Shown here: positions 9,758-19,337 of the stretch, in pieces
Position numbering within the stretch: position 1 is the first letter of the stretch
Layout: every line of letters starts with the position of its first letter
Assembly: GCF_001668625.1 (NCBI RefSeq)
Contig: NZ_LZLJ01000018.1
Coordinates: 1-64,000, forward strand
Direction: 5' to 3'
Length of the DNA: 64,000 nucleotides
Source of the DNA: Mycobacterium sp. 1274756.6
GTDB lineage: Bacteria; Actinomycetota; Actinomycetes; Mycobacteriales; Mycobacteriaceae
Program-made: the position numbers and the translations under genes
Notes under the pieces: model-generated
Told to the model about the DNA's origin: nothing
Seen by the model: the letters and a program-made list of their open reading frames with translations, nothing else
The model's database searches: none

Positions 9758-10180
9758 ATGACAACCGATCTCGAGGCGCGGCTGACCGGTTACAGCCCGG
9801 CAGCGCTGAGCGTGTTCCGGGTGGTATTCGGGTTGCTGTACTGCGCGCACGGCACCGCGAAACTCTTCGACTGGCCGGTCACCATGAACCTGCCGACCGG
9901 CCATTGGCCGTACTGGTGGGCCGGGCTCATCGAGTTCGTCGCCGGACTGCTGATCCTGACCGGGCTGTTCACCCGCGCGGCGGCCTTCGTCGCGTCCGGG
10001 CAGATGGCGGTCGCCTACTTCTGGGAGCATCAGCCGTTGGCGCTGTGGCCGATCGACCCGGCCCAGGGCGGCCACGGCGGCGGTGAGCCGTCGGTGCTGT
10101 ACTGCTTCGGGTTCCTGCTGCTGGTGTTCACCGGCGGCGGCAGCTACGCACTGGATCGGCTGCGCAACCGCCCCCAGTAG
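9758..10180 (+). CDS. DoxX family membrane protein
   Basis: 140 residues with four hydrophobic segments (about 18-35, 49-70, 75-92 and 110-130). The motif RVVFGLLYCAHGTAKLFDWP near the N-terminus is typical of DoxX. Mycobacterial DoxX proteins have been reported in a membrane oxidoreductase complex; no partner is visible here. It starts 30 bases after dtd on the same strand. Confidence 0.85.
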   Translation: MTTDLEARLTGYSPAALSVFRVVFGLLYCAHGTAKLFDWPVTMNLPTGHWPYWWAGLIEFVAGLLILTGLFTRAAAFVASGQMAVAYFWEHQPLALWPIDPAQGGHGGGEPSVLYCFGFLLLVFTGGGSYALDRLRNRPQ

Positions 10181-10190
10181 GGTGCAGTTC

Positions 10191-11342
10191 ATGACGATCA
10201 AGCGGCAACCGTCCTGGTACGACGACGAGGTCCGGGCGCTCTACGAGCTGGCGTCGGGGTTCTTCGAGCGGGAGGTGGTGGCCCACGTCGAGAAGTGGGA
10301 CGCCCAGCGCCACATCGACCGCGAGGTGTGGCTCAAAGCCGGCGAGCTGGGGCTGCTGCTGTGCTCGATCCCGGCCGAATACGGCGGCGGCGGTGGCACA
10401 TTCGCCCACGACCTCGCCGTCTTCGACGCGCAGGGCTACTCCGGTGACCTGTCGCTGGGCATCGCGGTGCACAGCGGGATCGTGCCGCACTACATCGCCG
10501 CCTACGGCACCGAGGAGCAGAAGCAGACCTGGCTGCCGCCCATGGCGCGCGGGGAGGTGCTCGGCGCGATCGGGATGAGCGAGCCGGAGGCCGGCTCGGA
10601 CCTCAAGGCGCTGCGGACCACGGCGGTGCGCCGCGGCGACGAGTACGTGGTCAACGGCTCCAAGACGTTCATCACCAACGGCGGCTCGGCCGACATGGTG
10701 GTCCTGGCGGTCAAGACCGACCCCAAGGCCGGCGCCCGCGGCATCTCGCTGCTGATCGTCGATCTGCGGGACACCCCCGGCTACCAGGTGACCCGGGTGC
10801 TCGACAAGGTGGGCCAGCACGGCGCCGACACCGCCGAATGGTCGTTCACCGATGTGGTGGTGCCGGCGTCGAACCTGCTGGGCCCCGAGGAGGGCAAGGG
10901 TTTCGGTCAGATGCTGACCCAGCTCGCCCAGGAGCGGCTGATCGTCGGCGCCCAGGCCGTCGGCGGCACCGAACGCGCCGTCGACGAGACCGTCGCCTAC
11001 ACCCGGTCGCGAAAGGCGTTCGGCCAGAGCCTGTTCGAGTTTCAGAACACCGCGTTCGAGCTTGCCGAGTGCGCCACCCTGGCCCGGGTCAGCCGCACCT
11101 TCCTGGACAGCTGCATCGAGGCGCACCTGCGCGGCGAGCTGGATGCGACCGACGCGGCGATGGCCAAGTACTGGCTCACCGACCAGCAGTGCGCGGTGAT
11201 CGACCGGTGCGTGCAGCTGCACGGCGGCTACGGCTACATGCGCGAATACCTGATCGCGCGGATGTATGAGGACGCCCGGGTGCAGCGCATCTACGCCGGG
11301 GCCAACGAGGTGATGAAGCAGATCATCGCCCGGTCCCTCTAG
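10191..11342 (+). CDS. Acyl-CoA dehydrogenase
   Basis: FAD-dependent alpha,beta-dehydrogenation of acyl-CoA esters. The 383 residues (normal length) contain the family signatures GAIGMSEPEAGSDL (FAD/substrate loop), KTFITNGGSAD and the C-terminal QLHGGYGYMREY...RIYAGANEVMKQIIAR. The ATG at 10191 gives MTIKRQPSWYDDE, 10 bases after the DoxX stop. The convergent LLM oxidoreductase and thioesterase next door suggest lipid or CoA-ester catabolism. Chain-length preference cannot be read from the sequence. Confidence 0.93.
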   Translation: MTIKRQPSWYDDEVRALYELASGFFEREVVAHVEKWDAQRHIDREVWLKAGELGLLLCSIPAEYGGGGGTFAHDLAVFDAQGYSGDLSLGIAVHSGIVPHYIAAYGTEEQKQTWLPPMARGEVLGAIGMSEPEAGSDLKALRTTAVRRGDEYVVNGSKTFITNGGSADMVVLAVKTDPKAGARGISLLIVDLRDTPGYQVTRVLDKVGQHGADTAEWSFTDVVVPASNLLGPEEGKGFGQMLTQLAQERLIVGAQAVGGTERAVDETVAYTRSRKAFGQSLFEFQNTAFELAECATLARVSRTFLDSCIEAHLRGELDATDAAMAKYWLTDQQCAVIDRCVQLHGGYGYMREYLIARMYEDARVQRIYAGANEVMKQIIARSL

Positions 11343-11347
11343 GACTC

Positions 11348-12208
11348 TCAGCCGTCGAGGCGGTAGTCGGCGCGGAAGCGTTTCATCCCCTCGACCTTCT
11401 CGGCCAGGCTGGCCTGCGGGCCGGTGTAGAACATCCACGGCATGGTCAGGATCCCGGTGATGCCGGCCGCCTCGGCGCGCTGGTAGTCCTCGATCCGCAG
11501 CGCGTCGGTGAGCGGGGTGAGGATCGTGAAATCCTCGACCGGCAGGCCGTTTTCGGCACGCAGTTCGCGCAGCCGGCCGGCGACTTCGATGGCGCGGTCG
11601 GTTTTGATCAGGTCACCGATCCAGCCGTCGTTGCGGGCGGCGCGCCGCAACGCGATGTCGCTGAGACCGCCCACGTAGACGGGGATCGGCGGCGGCGTCG
11701 GCGTCATCTCCAGTTTCGGCGTGGTGTAGAACTCGCCGTCGAACTCCGTCCAGCCCGGCTCCCAGAGCTTGCGCATCAGCGCCAGCATCTCGTCGGTGCG
11801 CCGCCCGCGGCGGTCGAACCGCTGGCCCATCAAGGTGAACTCCTCTTCACACCAGCCGACGCCCACCCCCAGTTCCACCCGCCCGGCCGCCAGGTGGGCG
11901 GCGGTGCCGATGGATTTGGCCGCCGAATAGGGGTCGCGCATCGCCGGGATGTAGACCGTGGTGACGAACTTCAGCCGCTCGGTCACCTGGGCCAGCGCCC
12001 CGACCAGCACCCACGGGTCGGGCCAGTCGGTGAACGGCTGCCAGCGGCGCTGGCCGTCGCGGGTGTAGGGGTAGGGCGTCTGCAGGGTCTCCAGGTTCAC
12101 CACGTGGTCGGGGATGCCGACCCCGTCGTAGCCGAGTTCGTCGGCGGCGCGGGCGACTTCGACGATCTCGCGGGTCTCCAGGAAGGCGGTGGAGATGTAG
12201 TACTTCAC
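11348..12208 (-). CDS. LLM-class, probably F420-dependent oxidoreductase
   Basis: Luciferase-like TIM-barrel protein of 286 residues. It begins with GTG giving MKYYISTAFLETREIVEVAR and contains GYDGVGIPDH, a conserved GRVELGVGVGWCEEEF region, and PPPIPVYVGGLSDIALRRAA, typical of the Rv2161c-type F420 group. The start overlaps the stop of the upstream thioesterase gene (GTGA), so the two form an operon. The cofactor is inferred from family; mycobacteria use F420 widely. Confidence 0.85.
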   Translation of the reverse strand: MKYYISTAFLETREIVEVARAADELGYDGVGIPDHVVNLETLQTPYPYTRDGQRRWQPFTDWPDPWVLVGALAQVTERLKFVTTVYIPAMRDPYSAAKSIGTAAHLAAGRVELGVGVGWCEEEFTLMGQRFDRRGRRTDEMLALMRKLWEPGWTEFDGEFYTTPKLEMTPTPPPIPVYVGGLSDIALRRAARNDGWIGDLIKTDRAIEVAGRLRELRAENGLPVEDFTILTPLTDALRIEDYQRAEAAGITGILTMPWMFYTGPQASLAEKVEGMKRFRADYRLDG

Positions 12209-12831
12209 CGGGCCTCCCGCGCCCAGGCCGGCATGACGAACACGCCCTCGGCTTCCACGGTGATCCCCTCGGCGTCGCTGAGGGTCCCCCGGGCGAACGC
12301 CTTGATGCCCTCGGTGCGTTCGATGTCGGCGTCGACGCGCACCCGCCCCAGCGGGGTGCCGCGCCGGTACCGGCAGGTCAGCGTGCCGGTGAAGTACGGC
12401 TTGTTCAGGCCCTCGCTGACCGCCTCGCCGAGCACGTGGTCCAGGATCAGCGCGCAGATCCCGCCGTGCACCCAGCCGGGCGGGCCTTCGTAGGCGACAC
12501 CGAGGTCGAATTCGCTCCAGCAGTGGCCGCCCTCGTGGTGGATCAGCACCGGCGGCGCGATCGGGTTGCGGGTTCCCACCACCGGGTTGCCCCAGGCCAC
12601 CGGCAGGCCGGTCTCGGCTTGGCGCAGGGTGCGGGTACCGTTGCGGCGGGTGCGGCCCAGCGCCCGGTTGACGGCCTCGATCGCGGCTTGCGCGTCGCGC
12701 ACCGTGGCCTCGTCGGCGTCGGTGTGGATGGCGGTGTCGATCAGCTCGCGGATCGCCTGGGTCAACGGGTTGTGCAGCGCCTGCAGCCGGTCGAGTTCGT
12801 CGGCGGCGATGGCGTCGAAGGGGAACTCCAC
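12205..12831 (-). CDS. Hotdog-fold thioesterase (PaaI-like)
   Basis: 208 residues. The C-terminal half has the hotdog pattern: GGHCWSEFDLG, then GPPGWVHGGICALILDHVLG, the His-Gly-Gly and Asp motif of PaaI-type thioesterases, and later beta strands with TGTLTCRYRRGTPLGRVRV. The N-terminal ~80 residues are a helical extension found in similar mycobacterial proteins. Probably hydrolyses acyl-CoA; translationally coupled to the LLM oxidoreductase. Confidence 0.85.
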   Translation of the reverse strand: MEFPFDAIAADELDRLQALHNPLTQAIRELIDTAIHTDADEATVRDAQAAIEAVNRALGRTRRNGTRTLRQAETGLPVAWGNPVVGTRNPIAPPVLIHHEGGHCWSEFDLGVAYEGPPGWVHGGICALILDHVLGEAVSEGLNKPYFTGTLTCRYRRGTPLGRVRVDADIERTEGIKAFARGTLSDAEGITVEAEGVFVMPAWAREAR

Positions 12832-12879
12832 CCGTCCTTACTAACACCACCGCCCGCCGCGGCCGCCGCCCGGTGGTGG

Positions 12880-15846
12880 TTACTCGTCGAACACCCGACG
12901 CACCACCGTCTTGGCGCGCCGGGTCACCCGAAGGTAGTGGTCCAGGAATTCGCCGCCGTCGCCGTTGTGCCAGCCGGCGGCCGCTGCGACCGCGTTGAGC
13001 TGGCGCCCGGGTCCGGGCAGCTGGTCGGTGGGTTTGCCGCGCACCAGCACCAGCGCGTTGCGGGCCCGGGTCGCGGTGAGCCAGGCCTGCCGCAGCAGCT
13101 CCGCCTCCTCGGCGGGCAGCAGGTCGGCCGCCGCGATCGCGTCCAACGACTCCAGGGTGGAGGTGTTGTGCAGCGCCGGGACGCGGTGGGCGTGGCGCAG
13201 CTGCAGCAGCTGGACGGTCCACTCCACGTCGGCCAGCCCGCCGCGGCCGAGTTTGGTGTGGGTGTTGGGGTCGGCGCCGCGGGGCAGTCGCTCGGCGTCC
13301 ACTCGGGCCTTGATCCGGCGGATCTCACGCACCGCCTGCTCGGAGACACCGTCCGGGGGGTAGCGCGTCTGGTCGATCATCAGCAGGAACCGGTGTCCCA
13401 GGTCGGCGTCACCGGCCACGGTGTGGGCGCGCAGCAGCGCCTGGATCTCCCAGGGCTGCGCCCACTGGGCGTAGTAGGCGGCGTAGGAGCCCAGGGTGCG
13501 CACCAGCGGTCCCGAGCGGCCCTCGGGCCGTAGGTCGATGTCGATGTCCAGGGGCGGGTCGACGCTGGGGGTGCTCAGCAGGGCCCGCACCTGCTCGGCC
13601 ATCGACGCCGCCCAGCGCACGGCGGTGGAGTCCTCGACGCCGGCGACCGGTTCGCAGACGAACATCACGTCGGCGTCGGAGCCATAGCCGAGCTCGCGGC
13701 CGCCGAGACGGCCCATCCCGATCACCGCGATGCGGGCCGGCGGCTCCTCGCCGCCGGTGAGGTTGGCCCGGACCACCACGTTGAGAGCGGCCTGCAGCAC
13801 CGCCGCCCACACCGAGGTCAGCGCCGCGCACACCTCCCGCACATCGAGCAGGCCGAGCAGGTCGGCGGAGCCGATGCGGGCCAGTTCGTGGCGGCGCAGC
13901 GCCCGCGCGGTGGCGATCGCCCGCACCGGATCGGCGTAGCGTCCCGCCGAGCGGATCAGCGCCCCGAACACCGCCTCCGGGTCGGTGTCGAGCAGTTTCG
14001 GGCCGTCCGGGCCGTCGCCGTAGGCCTGCAGCACGTCCGGGGCGCGCATCAGCAGTTCCGGGACATAGGCGGAGGTGCCCAGCACCCGCATGAGCCGTTT
14101 GGCCACCGCGCTCTCGTCGCGCAGGGTCGCCAGATACCAGTGCAGGTTGCTGAGCGTCTCGCTGAGCCGGCGGTAGGCCAACAGCCCGGTGTCGGGGTCG
14201 GGGGTGTCTGAGAGCCAGTCCAGCAGCCCGGGCAGCAACACCGCCTGCACGGTGCCGCGCCGCCCGCTCTGGTTGATCAGGGCGTCGAGATGGGTCAGCG
14301 CGCTCTGCGGCGCCTCATAGCCCAGCGCGGCCAGTTGTCGTTCGGCCGCCTCGGCGGTCAGGCCGTCGGTGAACTGCAGTTCGGTGCGCGCGACCAGCTC
14401 CAGCAGCGGCTGGTAGAAGAGTTTGGCGTGCAGCCGCGACACCCGCAGGTTCTGCCGTCGGATCTCCGCGCGCAGCACACCCAGGGCGTCGCGGCGGCCC
14501 TCCGGGCGGATGTGGGCGGCCCGGGCCAGCCAGCGCAGCGCCTCGTCGTCGTCCAGGGCGGGCAGCAGGTGGGTGCGTTTGAGCCGCTGCAGCTGCAGGC
14601 GGTGCTCCAGCAGGCGCAGGAACTCGTAGGAGGCCGCCAGGTTGGCGGTGTCGTCGCGGCCGACGTAGCCGCGGGCGCCGAGCGCGGCGAGGGCGTCCAT
14701 GGTCGACGCCACGTGCAAGGATTCGTCGGTGCGGCCGTGCACCAGTTGCAGCAGCTGCACGGCGAACTCCACGTCGCGCAGCCCGCCGGTGCCCAGTTTG
14801 ATCTCGCGGGCCCGCACGTCGGCCGGCACCAGCCGCTCCACCCGCCGTCGCATCGCCTGCACCTCGGCGACGAAATCGGGGCGCTCGGAGGCGGTCCACA
14901 CCATCGGCCGCAGCGCCGCCAGGTACTGCTCCCCCAGTTCGGCGTCGCCGACGGCCGCCCGCGCCTTCAGCAGCGCCTGGAACTCCCAGGTCTTGGCCCA
15001 GCGCTGGTAGTAGGCGATGTGGGAGTCCAGGGTGCGGACCAACTCGCCCTGCTTGCCCTCTGGGCGCAGCCCGGCGTCGACGGCGAAGAACGTCTCGGAG
15101 GCCAGCCGCATCATCTCCCCGGCCACCCGCGCGGCCACGCTGTCGGCGTGTTCGGCGACGAAGATGACGTCGACGTCGCTGACGTAGTTCGGTTCCCGCC
15201 CACCGCATTTGCCCATCGCGATCACGGCCAGCCGCGGGCGGGGCCGGTCACCGCAGACCGTCTCCTCGGCCAGCAGCAGCGCCGCGGCCAGCGCCGCGTC
15301 GGCCATGTCGGCCAGGTGCGCGCCGACCGCGGTGAACGGCACCACCGGTTCGTCCTCGACCACCGAGGCCAGATCCAACGCCGCGAGCACCAGCAGCCGA
15401 TCCAGGTACAGCAGCCGCAGCCGCTCCAGCCGAGTCTCGACATCACCGCCGGAGCCGGCGCAGTCGGTGAATGCCGTCCGCAACTCGTCGCGGGTGGGCA
15501 GCGCGACCGGCCCGCGCAGCAGTCGCCACGATCCGGGGTGGGCCACCAGGTGGTCGCCGAGCGCCAGCGAGGACCCGCAGACCGCGAACAACCGGCCGCG
15601 CAGACTGCGGTCGCTCGACAGGGCGTCGTCGAGTTCGGCCCAGTCCGCGCCGAGGGTTTCGGCCAGCCGGACCATGGCCAGCAGCGCCGCGTCCGCGTCG
15701 GGCGCGCGCGACAGCGACCACAACAGGTCGACGTGGGTGCCGGTGTTCCATCCCAGCCGGGCCAGGTCGGCCTCCGCGGTGGGGTGGACCAGCCCGAGCC
15801 GACCCACGCCGGGGACCGCGCGGCGGGCATCGGCAGGTCTGGTCAC
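12880..15846 (-). CDS. glnE: Bifunctional glutamine synthetase adenylyltransferase/adenylyl-removing enzyme
   Basis: Adds AMP to, or removes it from, the GS loop tyrosine according to nitrogen state. The 988 residues contain two nucleotidyltransferase domains: the N-terminal adenylyl-removing half with [20 protein letters not shown] and the C-terminal adenylyl-transfer half with [20 protein letters not shown]. Each half is followed by a helical domain with a KLGxGGLxDVEFxVQLLQL motif. The GTG start gives [11 protein letters not shown]. It lies between glnA1 and glnA2 on the chromosome. Confidence 0.97.
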   Translation of the reverse strand: MTRPADARRAVPGVGRLGLVHPTAEADLARLGWNTGTHVDLLWSLSRAPDADAALLAMVRLAETLGADWAELDDALSSDRSLRGRLFAVCGSSLALGDHLVAHPGSWRLLRGPVALPTRDELRTAFTDCAGSGGDVETRLERLRLLYLDRLLVLAALDLASVVEDEPVVPFTAVGAHLADMADAALAAALLLAEETVCGDRPRPRLAVIAMGKCGGREPNYVSDVDVIFVAEHADSVAARVAGEMMRLASETFFAVDAGLRPEGKQGELVRTLDSHIAYYQRWAKTWEFQALLKARAAVGDAELGEQYLAALRPMVWTASERPDFVAEVQAMRRRVERLVPADVRAREIKLGTGGLRDVEFAVQLLQLVHGRTDESLHVASTMDALAALGARGYVGRDDTANLAASYEFLRLLEHRLQLQRLKRTHLLPALDDDEALRWLARAAHIRPEGRRDALGVLRAEIRRQNLRVSRLHAKLFYQPLLELVARTELQFTDGLTAEAAERQLAALGYEAPQSALTHLDALINQSGRRGTVQAVLLPGLLDWLSDTPDPDTGLLAYRRLSETLSNLHWYLATLRDESAVAKRLMRVLGTSAYVPELLMRAPDVLQAYGDGPDGPKLLDTDPEAVFGALIRSAGRYADPVRAIATARALRRHELARIGSADLLGLLDVREVCAALTSVWAAVLQAALNVVVRANLTGGEEPPARIAVIGMGRLGGRELGYGSDADVMFVCEPVAGVEDSTAVRWAASMAEQVRALLSTPSVDPPLDIDIDLRPEGRSGPLVRTLGSYAAYYAQWAQPWEIQALLRAHTVAGDADLGHRFLLMIDQTRYPPDGVSEQAVREIRRIKARVDAERLPRGADPNTHTKLGRGGLADVEWTVQLLQLRHAHRVPALHNTSTLESLDAIAAADLLPAEEAELLRQAWLTATRARNALVLVRGKPTDQLPGPGRQLNAVAAAAGWHNGDGGEFLDHYLRVTRRAKTVVRRVFDE

Positions 15847-15993
15847 GACTAGTACGGTACCGGCGCAATTGCGGCGTTGCGCACGGTCTTCGGGCCGCAG
15901 CGATCGGTGCGGGCGTTTAGCGCACCGCCGCGCGGGTACGACCGTGGGTACGGGCTATGTGCCCGAGTGTTCCTACGACGGATGGGTTTGATC

Positions 15994-16344
15994 ATGATCG
16001 TGCGTACGACCGACGAGATCACCGGCACCGACCGCGAGGTCAGCGGCGACAACTGGGTGTCCAAGCGCATCATTCTCGCCGACGACGACGTCGGCTTCTC
16101 CTACCACGAGACGACGGTGCGGGCCGGGACCCAAACCCCGCTGCACTACCCGGATTACATCGAGGCGGTGTGGCTGATCGAGGGTCACGGCAGGCTGATC
16201 GACCGGGAGAACGACAAGGAGTACCCGCTCAAACCGGGCACCATGTATCTGCTCGACGGTCACGAGCGGCACACCATCGTCGCCGACGAGCAACTGCGGA
16301 TGTACTGCGTGTTCGCGCCGGCGGTGCCGCCCGGCAGCGACTGA
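15994..16344 (+). CDS. ectC: Solitary ectoine-synthase-like cupin
   Basis: 116 residues beginning MIVRTTDEITGTDREVSGDN, a clear match to EctC, which cyclises N-gamma-acetyl-diaminobutyrate to ectoine. The three iron-binding residues reported for EctC fall at the same numbers here: Glu57 (YIEAVWLIEGHG), Tyr85 (TMYLLDG) and His93 (ERHTI). The protein ends at VFAPAVPPGSD and so lacks the ~12-residue C-terminal tail usual in ~130-residue EctC. No ectA, ectB or ectD is in the window. It may use another substrate or an imported precursor. ATG at 15982 (four codons upstream) is an alternative start. Convergent with glnA2. Confidence 0.8.
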   Translation: MIVRTTDEITGTDREVSGDNWVSKRIILADDDVGFSYHETTVRAGTQTPLHYPDYIEAVWLIEGHGRLIDRENDKEYPLKPGTMYLLDGHERHTIVADEQLRMYCVFAPAVPPGSD

Positions 16345-16354
16345 GCTTTCGGCG

Positions 16355-17695
16355 TTACAGCGACAGGTAGGTGCGCAGCTCGTAGGGGGTCACGTGGCTG
16401 CGGTAGTTGGCCCACTCGGCCCGCTTGTTGCGCAGGAAGAAGTCGAATACCTGCTCCCCCAACGCTTCTGCCACCAGCTCGGAGTCCTCCATCGCGTGCA
16501 GCGCCCGGTCCAGGCTGCCGGGCAGTTCCCGGTAGCCCATCGCCCGGCGCTCCCCGGGGGTCAGGTCCCAGACGTTGTCCTCGGCTTGCGGGCCCAGCAC
16601 GTAGTTCTTCTCCACGCCGCGCAGTCCGGCGGCCAGCAGCACCGCGAAGGTCAGGTAGGGGTTGCACGCCGAGTCGGGGCTGCGCACCTCGATCCGTCGC
16701 GACGACGTCTTGTGCGGGCTGTACATCGGCACCCGCACCAGCGCTGAGCGGTTGGACGCCCCCCACGACGCCGCGGTCGGCGCTTCCCCGCCGTGCACCA
16801 GCCGCTTGTAGGAGTTCACCCACTGGTTGGTGACCGCGCTGATCTCGTGGGCGTGTTCGAGGATGCCGGCGATGAACGACTTGCCGATGTCGGAGAGCTG
16901 CAGCGGGTCGTCGGGGCTGTGGAAGGCGTTGACCTCCCCTTCGAACAGGCTCATGTGGGTGTGCATCGCCGATCCCGCGTACTGCCCGAACGGTTTGGGC
17001 ATGAACGTCGCCCGCACGCCCTCGTCGATGGCGACCTCTTTGATCAGGTAGCGAAACGTCATGACGTTGTCGGCCATCGACAGGGCGTCGGCGTAGCGCA
17101 GGTCGATCTCCTGCTGACCGGGCGCGGTCTCGTGGTGGCTGTACTCCACCGAGATGCCCATCGACTCCAGCGCCTCGATGGCGTGCCGACGGAAGCCGGA
17201 CGCGGAGTCGTGCACGGCCTGGTCGAAGTAGCCGGCGTCGTCGGCCGGGACCGGCTCGGAGCCGTCGTCGGGGCCGGGCTGGAGCAGGAAGAACTCGATC
17301 TCGGGGTGCACGTAGCAGGTGAACCCCAGGTCGCCGGCCTTGGCCAACTGCCTGCGCAGCACGTGCCGGGGGTCCGCCCAGGCCGGGGAGCCGTCGGGCA
17401 TGGTGATGTCGCAGAAGATGCGCGCCGAGTGCGGTTGGCCGGCGTGGTCGGTCCACGGCAGCACCTGGAAGGTGGACGGGTCGGGGCGGGCGACCATGTC
17501 GGACTCGAAGACCCGCGCGAAACCCTCGATGGAGGACCCGTCGAAGCCGACCCCTTCCTCGAAGGCGCCCTCAAGTTCGGTGGGGGCGATGGCCACCGAC
17601 TTGAGATAGCCGAGTACGTCGGTGAACCAGAGGCGGACGAAGCGGATGTCGCGTTCCTCCAGGGTGCGGAGCACGAACTCCTTCTGCCGATCCAT
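16355..17695 (-). CDS. glnA2: Glutamine synthetase-like protein GlnA2
   Basis: 446 residues, the same length as I recall for M. tuberculosis GlnA2. It begins MDRQKEFVLRTLEERDIRFV and contains VGFDGSSIEGFARV, the ATP-site MPKPFGQYAGSAMHTHMSLF and NRSALVRVP. There is no adenylylation tyrosine loop (the equivalent region reads QAEDNVWDLTPGE), so it should not be controlled by GlnE. GSI-alpha-type family. Non-assimilatory roles, such as gamma-glutamylation of polyamines or other amines, are known for actinobacterial relatives. The start at 17695 was preferred to an upstream ATG at 17713. Confidence 0.95.
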   Translation of the reverse strand: MDRQKEFVLRTLEERDIRFVRLWFTDVLGYLKSVAIAPTELEGAFEEGVGFDGSSIEGFARVFESDMVARPDPSTFQVLPWTDHAGQPHSARIFCDITMPDGSPAWADPRHVLRRQLAKAGDLGFTCYVHPEIEFFLLQPGPDDGSEPVPADDAGYFDQAVHDSASGFRRHAIEALESMGISVEYSHHETAPGQQEIDLRYADALSMADNVMTFRYLIKEVAIDEGVRATFMPKPFGQYAGSAMHTHMSLFEGEVNAFHSPDDPLQLSDIGKSFIAGILEHAHEISAVTNQWVNSYKRLVHGGEAPTAASWGASNRSALVRVPMYSPHKTSSRRIEVRSPDSACNPYLTFAVLLAAGLRGVEKNYVLGPQAEDNVWDLTPGERRAMGYRELPGSLDRALHAMEDSELVAEALGEQVFDFFLRNKRAEWANYRSHVTPYELRTYLSL

Positions 17696-17742
17696 GGGGG
17701 AAGCGTATGTCACCGGCTGTTAAATCGGCGTTACGAACGCGG

Positions 17743-19269
17743 TCAGCAGGCCAACTGCGCCGGCGGCACCACACCGTTGATCAGGTACCGCAGTACGGCG
17801 GTGTCCACGCAGCGGTTTCCGTTGAACACCACGGTGTGCTGGGTGCCCTGGTAGCTGATCAGCGGGGCGCCGAGTTGGCGGGCCAGGCTCACCCCCGCCG
17901 CGTACGGGGTGGCCGGGTCGTGGGTGGTGGAGACGACGACCACCTTGCCGGGCGCGGCCGGGCCGACGGTGTGCGGCGCCGCGCCGGCGGGCACCGGCCA
18001 CAGCGCGCAGATGTCGCGCGGTGCGTAGCCGGTGAAGCTGCCGTAGCTGAGAAACGGTGCCTGCTGCCGGATCTGGCGGTCGGCGGCCACCCAGGGCGCG
18101 GGGTCGGTGGGCGCTTGGGCGTCCACGCAGCGCACCGCGTTGAAGGTGTCCTGGATGTTGCCGTAGTGGCCGGTCTTGTCGCGTTCGTGGTAGTCGTCGG
18201 CGAGCAACAACAGCTCATCGGCCGGGGCGCCGGTGGCCAGCGCGGTCAGGCCGCCGGTCAGGTACTTCCAGAACTGCGGCGTGTACAGGGCGTTGAAGGT
18301 GCCGGTCATCGCGTCGGCGTAGCTGAGCCCGCGCGGGTCCCTGGTCGGGGCCGGGGTGGCGACCAGTGGGTCGACCAGCGCCCGGAAGCGGGCGACGGAC
18401 CGGGCCGGGTCGGTGCCCAGCGGGCACGAGGCCGAGCGCGCGCAGTCGGTGGCGTAGTCGTTGAAGGCGACCTGGAAGCCGGCCATCTGGGTGACGTAGC
18501 CCTCGACCGGCCCGACACTGGGATCCACCGCGCCGTCGAGGACCATGGTGCGCACCCGGTCGCCGAAGTGCTCCAGGTAGGTCGCCCCCAGTTGGGTGCC
18601 GTAGCTGTAGCCGAGGTAGTTGATCTGTTCGTCGCCGAGCAACCGGCGGACCATGTCCATGTCGCGCGCGGCGGCGACGGTGCCCATGTTGGCCAGGAAG
18701 TCGGCGCCCATCCGGTCGAGACAGCGCTGCGCGATCTGGCTCAGGCGTTGCTCGATGCGCGCCACGCCGGCCTGGCTGTAGTCGACCATCGGGTCGCGCC
18801 GGAAGTCGTCGAACTCGGCGTCGGTGCGGCAGCGCACCTGCGGGGTGGAGTGGCCCACGCCGCGGGGGTCGAACCCGACCACGTCGAAGTGCTCGGTCAC
18901 CGGAGTGTCGGCCAGCGCCGCGCCCATGCTCGCCGCGGCATCGACCGCCGAGGCGCCGGGCCCGCCCGGGTTGATCAGCAGCGCCCCGAGCCGCTTGCCG
19001 GTGGCCGGGATGCGCAGCACCGCGATATCGGCTTGCGTTCCATCGGGTTTGGTGTAGTCCACCGGGACGGGCAGCATCGTGCAGCGCGCCGTCGGGATGG
19101 CGCGGGCATCGCCGATCAGCCCGCCGCAGTCCGCCCAGTCAACCTGCGCGCTGCGGGCGTCGCGGGCTTGTCCGGCACCGGAATCCGGGGCGGCCGCGGC
19201 CGGTGGCGCCGTGCCTGCCAGCAATGCGATGGCGAACAGCGTTGTACCCCATCGCCTCGCACGACCCAT
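17743..19269 (-). CDS. Secreted alpha/beta-hydrolase protease (Rv2223c-like)
   Basis: 508 residues with an N-terminal signal peptide (MGRARRWGTTLFAIALLAG, Ala-rich cleavage region about residue 27) and no lipobox. The nucleophile elbow is YLGYSYGTQLGATY, the oxyanion region is INPGGPGASA, and the C-terminal TAP-like domain ends with the catalytic-histidine motif GTQHTVVF. Same fold and layout as the neighbouring Hip1-like lipoprotein, so the pair arose by tandem duplication. Probably a cell-envelope or secreted aminopeptidase/esterase. Confidence 0.9.
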   Translation of the reverse strand: MGRARRWGTTLFAIALLAGTAPPAAAAPDSGAGQARDARSAQVDWADCGGLIGDARAIPTARCTMLPVPVDYTKPDGTQADIAVLRIPATGKRLGALLINPGGPGASAVDAAASMGAALADTPVTEHFDVVGFDPRGVGHSTPQVRCRTDAEFDDFRRDPMVDYSQAGVARIEQRLSQIAQRCLDRMGADFLANMGTVAAARDMDMVRRLLGDEQINYLGYSYGTQLGATYLEHFGDRVRTMVLDGAVDPSVGPVEGYVTQMAGFQVAFNDYATDCARSASCPLGTDPARSVARFRALVDPLVATPAPTRDPRGLSYADAMTGTFNALYTPQFWKYLTGGLTALATGAPADELLLLADDYHERDKTGHYGNIQDTFNAVRCVDAQAPTDPAPWVAADRQIRQQAPFLSYGSFTGYAPRDICALWPVPAGAAPHTVGPAAPGKVVVVSTTHDPATPYAAGVSLARQLGAPLISYQGTQHTVVFNGNRCVDTAVLRYLINGVVPPAQLAC

Positions 19270-19337
19270 GGTTTGTGATCGTGGCAGACCAACGCTGCGA
19301 AACGATCACGCCCGGGTTGGTTTGCTGTAACGGTGGT

